A DNA stretch of 64,000 nucleotides from Marinobacter sp. LA51 (GTDB lineage: Bacteria; Pseudomonadota; Gammaproteobacteria; Pseudomonadales; Oleiphilaceae), in assembly GCF_030297175.1 (NCBI RefSeq), contig NZ_AP028070.1, forward strand, positions 3,710,519 through 3,774,518, read 5' to 3'. Positions 59,343 through 64,000 of this stretch are shown here, in pieces; position 1 is the stretch's first letter; each line of letters begins with the position of its first letter. The notes beneath the pieces were generated by a model. The model ran no database searches and was not told the DNA's origin. It saw only the letters and a list, made by a program, of their open reading frames with translations. The position numbers and the translations under genes were made by a program.

Positions 59343-60713
59343 TTACTTTCCGATGCAGAAACTGGAGAAGATTTTGCCCAGCAGTTCGTCCGGGCTCAAG
59401 TGTCCGGTGATTTCGCCCAGGGCATCCTGAGCCGCACGCAGGTCCTCGGCAAGCAATTCGCCGGCGCCATAACCTTCCAGCTGCCCCTGACCCTGCAACA
59501 GGTTCGCGCGCGCCCGCTCCAGAGCATCCAGGTGTCGGCGCCGGGCCAGGAAGCCGCCTTCGGTAGTGCTGGCAAAGCCCATGCATTGCTTGAGGTGATC
59601 CCGCAGCACTTCCAGGCCGTCAGAAGATTTCGCAGCCAACCGGATCACCGGCGCAGCATCACCGTCGGTATCGGTGAAGCCCACGGCTTCCGAGGACAGA
59701 TCCACCTTGTTGCGCACCACGGTAACCGGGGCGTTGGCGGGTAAGCGGTCGATAAAATCCGGCCAGATTTCGTGGGGTTCGGTCTGCTCGGTGGTGGTGG
59801 CGTCCACCATTAGCAGGATCCGGTCTGCCTGAGCAATTTCATCCCAGGCCCGGGCAATACCAATCTGCTCAACCTCGTCCGGGCTGTCCCGCAGGCCGGC
59901 GGTGTCGATGATGTGCAGCGGCATGCCATCGATGTGGATATGTTCGCGCAGGACATCCCGGGTGGTGCCTTCGATGGCGGTCACGATGGCCGCCTCGCGA
60001 CCGGCCAGGGCATTGAGCAGGCTCGACTTGCCGGCGTTGGGACGGCCGGCAATCACCACCTTCATGCCATCCCGCAAAATGGTGCCTTGCTGGGCCTCGC
60101 CCAGAATGGTCTCCAACCGGTCGAGCAGCTGCTGCAAATCGCCGGCAACCTTACCGTCAGCCAGGAAATCGATTTCCTCCTCGGGAAAGTCGATGGCCGC
60201 TTCGACGTAGATGCGCAGATGAGTCACCGCATCCACCAGATCGTCGACACGACGGGAGAACACCCCCTGCATCGAACGCACGGCACAGCGGGCGGCCTGC
60301 TCCGAACTGCTTTCAATAAGATCAGCGATGGCCTCGGCCTGGGCCAGATCCAGCTTGTCGTTCAGAAACGCCCGCTCGGAAAACTCCCCCGGCCGCGCCA
60401 GCCGCGCGCCACGGCTGCAGACTTCCCGCAGCAGCAGATCGAGGATAACGGTACCGCCATGGCCCTGGAGTTCGAACACATCTTCGCCGGTGAACGAATG
60501 CGGGTTTGGAAAGAACAACCCGATACCTTCATCGATCAGGCCACCATTCTGGTCCAGGAAGGGGCCGTAATGGGCGTATCGCGGTTTGGGGATAAAGCCC
60601 AGCATTTGCCGGGCGATGTCCGCGGCGGCCGGTCCGGACACCCGGACAATCCCCACACCGGCCTGGCCGGGGGCAGTGGCAATGGCGGCAATTGTGTCTG
60701 CTGTCTGGCTCAT
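59343..60713 (-). CDS. mnmE: tRNA modification GTPase MnmE
   Basis: 456 residues: N-terminal folate-binding domain ([26 protein letters not shown]), helical domain, inserted GTPase with G1 [14 protein letters not shown] (about 225) and [29 protein letters not shown], and C-terminal catalytic CIGK. Partner of MnmG. The ATG at 60713 has AAGGA 7 nt upstream, preferable to Met codons 2 and 8 residues earlier. Confidence 0.97.
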   Translation of the reverse strand: MSQTADTIAAIATAPGQAGVGIVRVSGPAAADIARQMLGFIPKPRYAHYGPFLDQNGGLIDEGIGLFFPNPHSFTGEDVFELQGHGGTVILDLLLREVCSRGARLARPGEFSERAFLNDKLDLAQAEAIADLIESSSEQAARCAVRSMQGVFSRRVDDLVDAVTHLRIYVEAAIDFPEEEIDFLADGKVAGDLQQLLDRLETILGEAQQGTILRDGMKVVIAGRPNAGKSSLLNALAGREAAIVTAIEGTTRDVLREHIHIDGMPLHIIDTAGLRDSPDEVEQIGIARAWDEIAQADRILLMVDATTTEQTEPHEIWPDFIDRLPANAPVTVVRNKVDLSSEAVGFTDTDGDAAPVIRLAAKSSDGLEVLRDHLKQCMGFASTTEGGFLARRRHLDALERARANLLQGQGQLEGYGAGELLAEDLRAAQDALGEITGHLSPDELLGKIFSSFCIGK

Positions 60714-60735
60714 GAACATTCCTTCGGGCACAAAC

Positions 60736-60764
60736 AACAGAGGCTCCGTGAAGGAGCCTCTGTT
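60736..60764. terminator. Hairpin between yidC and mnmE
   Basis: 12-bp stem AACAGAGGCTCC / GGAGCCTCTGTT with 5-nt loop, downstream of yidC on the minus strand and just before mnmE. T run weak; could attenuate rather than end transcription. Confidence 0.6.
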
Positions 60765-60786
60765 TGGGTTGGGTCAAAAATACTGA

Positions 60787-62490
60787 TCAGTACTTTTTAC
60801 CAGCCGTCTCTGCTTCAATCTTGCGGGTAATGTACCACTGCTGACTGATCGACAGAATATTGTTCACCAGCCAGTACAGTACCAGACCGGCCGGGAACCA
60901 GAGGAAGAATACCGTAAAGATCAGCGGCATCATCTTCATGATCTTGGCCTGCATCGGATCCGGCGGTGTCGGGTTCAGATGCATCTGCATGAACATGCTG
61001 GCGCCCATCAGGATCGGCAGAATGAAGTACGGATCCATCTGGGACAAATCCTGAATCCAGAGCATGAACGGGGCATGACGCAACTGCACGCTCTCGAACA
61101 GTACCCAGTACAGGGAGATAAACACCGGCATCTGCACCAGGATCGGCAGACAGCCGCCCAACGGATTGATCTTTTCACGCTTGTACAGCGCCATCATTTC
61201 CTGGGACATGCGCTGTCGGTCGTCGCCGTACAGTTCCTTCAGGCGCGTCAATTGCGGTGCGACCGCCCGCATCTTGGCCATGGACTTGTAGCTGGTGGCC
61301 GACAAGTGGAAGAACACGCCTTTGACCAGCACGGTCAGCAGGATGATAGCGACACCCCAGTTGCCCACCAGGCCGTAGAACCACTCGAGGATGATGAACA
61401 GCGGCAGCGAAATGAAGAACAGGAAGCCGAAATCGACGGTGCGGTCGAGGTTCGGTGCCACATTTTCCAGCCGATCGATGATCTTCGGGCCGACGTAGGC
61501 GCGGGCACCCACTTCCACACTGTCACCAGCTGCCACGGTGGTGGCCGGATAAACAAAGCCCATCACGTACAGGGGGCCGCGGCGTGTGGTCTGGAACTGA
61601 GCCGGTTGATCAGGCTCCGGTACCCAGGCAGCCAGGAAATAGTGCTGAAGGAAAGCCAACCAACCATTGGTAACCGACTGATTTATTGGAGTTTCTGACA
61701 GATCACCGAAATCGAATTTTTCGTACGGATCTTCCGAAGAACTCATCACCATGCCCAGGAAGGCCTGAATACCCATGCTGTTCTGAGCGGTCGGGTCGGG
61801 CGCCTGGTCCCGGACGATCTTACCGGTGAAATTGGCTTTCCAGGCCTCATTGGACTGGTTATCGATCAGGTAGCGCACGCCGATCTCATAGCTGTTGCGC
61901 TCAAACTGATAGCGTTTGGTGATCTTGACGCCGTCATTGGTGGTGTAGGTGAGATCAACAGTCAGTTGGTCCTGGCCATCAGACAACTCATAGCTGTCTG
62001 CGTTGGTCTGATACACCGGTGCGTTACCATTGGCACGGCTGTCCGGACCATTGCGGCCAATCAAACCACTTTCCATGACGTAGGTGCGGCTGTTGGTGTT
62101 GGTCAGCAGCTTCAGTGGTTCCCGGCTATTCAGGGACTTGTCGTAATCGGTCAGCGAGCTGTGGATAAGATTGCCACTGACCCGGTCAATGGTGAGCTCG
62201 AAAACGTCGGTGCGAACGGTAACAAACTGGTCTTCAACGGTGACGTCGGAATCCGTCGCGGTGGCGATCTGCTCTCCGCTCTCCGGTGTGCTGAACTCCT
62301 CACTGGTGCCAGTGCTCTGGTTCTGCTCAGGAAGCACCATGCTGTCTTCGCCGCCGGTGGTTGAACCGGTGTTGGTCTGGGCCACCTGTTCGGTTTGCGG
62401 CTGCTGATGGTAATCCTCATTCCAGGCAAGCACCATCAGATAACTGACAATAGCCAGGCCGGCAAATAATACGATGCGTTGAATATCCAT
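60787..62490 (-). CDS. yidC: Membrane protein insertase YidC
   Basis: 567 residues, gram-negative type: N-terminal helix (IVLFAGLAIVSYLMVLAW), low-complexity Gln/Thr/Glu linker (about 30-75), large periplasmic beta domain (about 75-345), then the five-helix insertase core (VLVKGVFFHLSATSYKSMAKM, NPLGGCLPILVQMPVFISLYWVL). Inserts inner-membrane proteins with or without Sec. Four bp after yidD. Confidence 0.98.
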   Translation of the reverse strand: MDIQRIVLFAGLAIVSYLMVLAWNEDYHQQPQTEQVAQTNTGSTTGGEDSMVLPEQNQSTGTSEEFSTPESGEQIATATDSDVTVEDQFVTVRTDVFELTIDRVSGNLIHSSLTDYDKSLNSREPLKLLTNTNSRTYVMESGLIGRNGPDSRANGNAPVYQTNADSYELSDGQDQLTVDLTYTTNDGVKITKRYQFERNSYEIGVRYLIDNQSNEAWKANFTGKIVRDQAPDPTAQNSMGIQAFLGMVMSSSEDPYEKFDFGDLSETPINQSVTNGWLAFLQHYFLAAWVPEPDQPAQFQTTRRGPLYVMGFVYPATTVAAGDSVEVGARAYVGPKIIDRLENVAPNLDRTVDFGFLFFISLPLFIILEWFYGLVGNWGVAIILLTVLVKGVFFHLSATSYKSMAKMRAVAPQLTRLKELYGDDRQRMSQEMMALYKREKINPLGGCLPILVQMPVFISLYWVLFESVQLRHAPFMLWIQDLSQMDPYFILPILMGASMFMQMHLNPTPPDPMQAKIMKMMPLIFTVFFLWFPAGLVLYWLVNNILSISQQWYITRKIEAETAGKKY

Positions 62491-62494
62491 AGAG

Positions 62495-62788
62495 TTACTG
62501 TCTGGTCTGGGTTGTAGTGTGGGAGTGCTCAGCCTGAAGGCAGGGTGTTACGGCCTTGCTGGAATCGGATTGTGCCATACCCGGTACTGGATCATAACCA
62601 CCCTCGGCCCAGGGATGACATCTCAATAACCGGCGAGTAGCGAGAATCAGCCCTTTCAACGCACCGTGATGGTTGATCGCTTCAACGGCGTATTGTGAAC
62701 AGGTTGGATAATGGCGGCAATGACTGGCCATCATGGGACTGAGGGCGTACTGGTAGAAACGGATAGGAGCAAGCAGGACTTTACGCAT
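62495..62788 (-). CDS. yidD: YidD membrane-insertion efficiency factor
   Basis: 97 residues, starting [18 protein letters not shown]; the conserved Cys pattern [15 protein letters not shown] and RLLRCHPW is complete. Start at 62788 shares its A with the rnpA stop (TGATG), so translation is coupled; an upstream extension to 62872 would only repeat rnpA in another frame. C-terminal 25 residues are a non-conserved tail. Confidence 0.93.
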   Translation of the reverse strand: MRKVLLAPIRFYQYALSPMMASHCRHYPTCSQYAVEAINHHGALKGLILATRRLLRCHPWAEGGYDPVPGMAQSDSSKAVTPCLQAEHSHTTTQTRQ

Positions 62789-63195
62789 CAACCCGATCCT
62801 TTGCCGGCTGGTTGTGCTGATGTGGCGTTCGCAGGTAGCGATTGCTGGTGTTTCCGCTTTAGTCGACGCCACAAATCGTTGAGCGCGGCCGTTACCGTTG
62901 GGGTTTCCAGATGGGCTAGCCCCTGGCGACCGAGTACGACAATATCCAAACTTGGATAATCGGTCTGGTGCCGAAAGGTTTCCCGAACCTGTCGCTTGAT
63001 CCGGTTTCTCTGGACCGCGAGCTTCAGATTTTTCTTGGAAAAAATTAAACCGATCCTGGCGTGACCGAGATTATTCGGTGTCGCCAGGATCAGAAAATTC
63101 CTGTGCGGAACTTTCAGCTGTACGTCATCGAAGACTTTGCCGTAATCAGCCGGTCTGAGCAGACGGTGCGATTTCGGGAAACTCAAAGCCTTCAT
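62788..63195 (-). CDS. rnpA: Ribonuclease P protein component
   Basis: 135 residues: [17 protein letters not shown] at the N-terminus and the RNA-binding motif [17 protein letters not shown]. Binds the RNase P RNA (not in this window) for tRNA 5' maturation. 12 bp after rpmH, coupled to yidD. Confidence 0.96.
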   Translation of the reverse strand: MKALSFPKSHRLLRPADYGKVFDDVQLKVPHRNFLILATPNNLGHARIGLIFSKKNLKLAVQRNRIKRQVRETFRHQTDYPSLDIVVLGRQGLAHLETPTVTAALNDLWRRLKRKHQQSLPANATSAQPAGKGSG

Positions 63196-63207
63196 GAGGC
63201 GCGCTGG

Positions 63208-63342
63208 TTACGCTGACAGACGTGCGCGGCCTTTGGCACGACGACGGGAAATAACCTTGCGACCGTTGGCAGTGGCCATACGGGCACGGAAACCGTGTAC
63301 GCGCTTACGCTTCAGGACGCTTGGTTGAAACGTTCTCTTCAT
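63208..63342 (-). CDS. rpmH: Ribosomal protein L34
   Basis: 44 residues: [20 protein letters not shown], then [19 protein letters not shown]: complete. The ATG at 63342 gives the universal L34 length; a 42-residue upstream extension in frame is not family-like. Ribosome site is weak (GAG 9 nt upstream). Heads rpmH-rnpA-yidD-yidC. Confidence 0.98.
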   Translation of the reverse strand: MKRTFQPSVLKRKRVHGFRARMATANGRKVISRRRAKGRARLSA

Positions 63343-63415
63343 GGTGATGATCTCACAATTCGTAAGTTGAAAATTCGTATGTGGCTGGAAAATGTACAGC
63401 CAAAACAGGAGCGGC

Positions 63416-63444
63416 ATGATATGCAAATGCGGGGGAAAGTTCAA
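63416..63444 (-). promoter_or_regulatory. rpmH operon promoter
   Basis: Minus strand -35 TTGAAC (63439-63444), 17-nt spacer, -10 TATCAT (63416-63421), about 70 nt before the rpmH start. Confidence 0.6.
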
Positions 63445-63895
63445 TGGGTATCGATAAGTGGTTTTCACAGGTGCTCATTGGCTGGACTAGCCAGACCAGA
63501 TCTAGACCAGATAATAAAATCTATAGGTTCTTTTAGAATTCTCTTTAAGGATTAATTATTACTGTTATTACTGAGGCGTTTTTCTGTGGATAAGCGACGA
63601 AAACGTATTTCAGCCCGTAAGTTACGGAGATGATAAGGGGGCTTACAAATACCGATGAGCCCTGTGGACAATGGCACCACGAATTGTGCATAAGTGACTT
63701 CGGGTAATCACCTCCTAGTTATCCACCGTTCGGTCCTAGGGTTTCACACAGGGTTGAAGGCAGGGTATGCACAGGGGGGTGTGGATAACAGTTTTTGAAA
63801 GAAATTTCTGTACACAAGGCTGTAGGTAAGTCTGGAACTAATTGATAAGTTTATTCTTTTATTTCCACAGCCTGTTCATGAAATAGTCGGCGGTC

Positions 63896-63924
63896 TTTCA
63901 CTGGTGGGCCCATCGGGTTAGAAT
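63896..63924 (+). promoter_or_regulatory. Possible dnaA promoter
   Basis: Plus strand -10 TAGAAT (63919-63924) with a 17-nt spacer to TTTCAC (63896-63901), pointing toward the expected dnaA gene. The -35 is weak. Confidence 0.35.
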
Positions 63925-64000
63925 CTCGCGTTACCTCTTTGGATTGGATGTCTAGCTATTCTGATCTGAGCCATTTCTGGGTTATCAGGAGCAGGCTGTC

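Larger units (their letters stand above)
63343..64000. other. Replication origin region (oriC) between rpmH and dnaA
   Basis: 658 bp without a gene, where pseudomonad-type origins lie; dnaA is expected to start just past 64000. DnaA-box-like sites: TGTGGATAA (63585-63593), TGTGGACAA (63663-63671), TGTGCATAA (63685-63693), TTATCCACC (63719-63727), GTATGCACA (63765-63773), TGTGGATAA (63780-63788), TTTCCACAG (63862-63870). AT-rich segments at about 63505-63575 and 63840-63865 are candidate unwinding elements. Confidence 0.85.

Overview
The window looks like the replication-origin-proximal part of a gammaproteobacterial chromosome, most likely Marinobacter or a close relative. That assignment is inference from gene order, GC content and the mix of genes; no rRNA gene is present to confirm it. 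The right-hand half holds the classic block mnmE-yidC-yidD-rnpA-rpmH, then the rpmH-dnaA intergenic origin (dnaA itself would start just beyond the right edge). It also holds mnmG-rsmG-parA-parB, the complete F1Fo ATP synthase operon atpIBEFHAGDC and glmU-glmS. All of these are on the minus strand, reading away from the origin.

Layout from left to right. (1) 0-4.7 kb: a truncated molybdopterin oxidoreductase and a large Hpt-REC-REC signalling protein with degenerate GGDEF and EAL domains. (2) 4.8-6.5 kb: two divergent PEP-CTERM exported proteins. (3) 6.5-10.9 kb: small hypothetical proteins and an overlapping pair made of a GCS2-type ligase and an M14-type deacylase. (4) 10.9-17.1 kb: accessory region with integron-type attC sites on the minus strand and short cassette genes (antibiotic-biosynthesis monooxygenase fold, two HEPN-like proteins, a small membrane protein, DUF5677, YnfA). 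It is interrupted by a plus-strand lemA-TPM-TPM module. No integrase is visible, so it is best described as an attC cluster lacking an integrase. (5) 17.1-21.4 kb: class Ia ribonucleotide reductase nrdAB behind a cobalamin riboswitch and an NrdR-like box. (6) 21.5-24.7 kb: DUF3047 protein, orphan solute-binding protein, NhaB antiporter. (7) 24.8-30.8 kb: a full cyclohexanecarboxylate-to-pimeloyl-CoA gene set (aliA, badH, badI, aliB, badR, with divergent badK). (8) 30.8-34.6 kb: glutathione-dependent formaldehyde dehydrogenase, a LysR regulator, and a DadA-like oxidase behind a tandem glycine riboswitch. (9) 34.6-49.7 kb: glmS, glmU, the atp operon, parBA, rsmG, mnmG. (10) 49.7-59.2 kb: a cluster of DnaA boxes upstream of mnmG, an LplT-like transporter, an RND efflux operon with a DUF3833 lipoprotein, a 609-residue acyl-CoA dehydrogenase and a second orphan solute-binding protein. 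(11) 59.3-64 kb: mnmE to rpmH and the origin.

The genes fit a marine aerobe that oxidises alicyclic and fatty acids. The ali/bad genes yield pimeloyl-CoA for beta-oxidation. Formaldehyde detoxification and glycine or D-amino-acid oxidation follow. NhaB and a proton-type ATP synthase (c-subunit carboxylate Asp60) handle ion energetics. RNA-level control is unusually prominent: a cobalamin riboswitch on nrdAB and a glycine riboswitch on the DadA-like gene. The most unusual parts are the integrase-less attC array, the DnaA-box cluster at mnmG as a possible second origin element, the inactive-looking dual-receiver GGDEF/EAL protein and the GCS2/deacylase pair.
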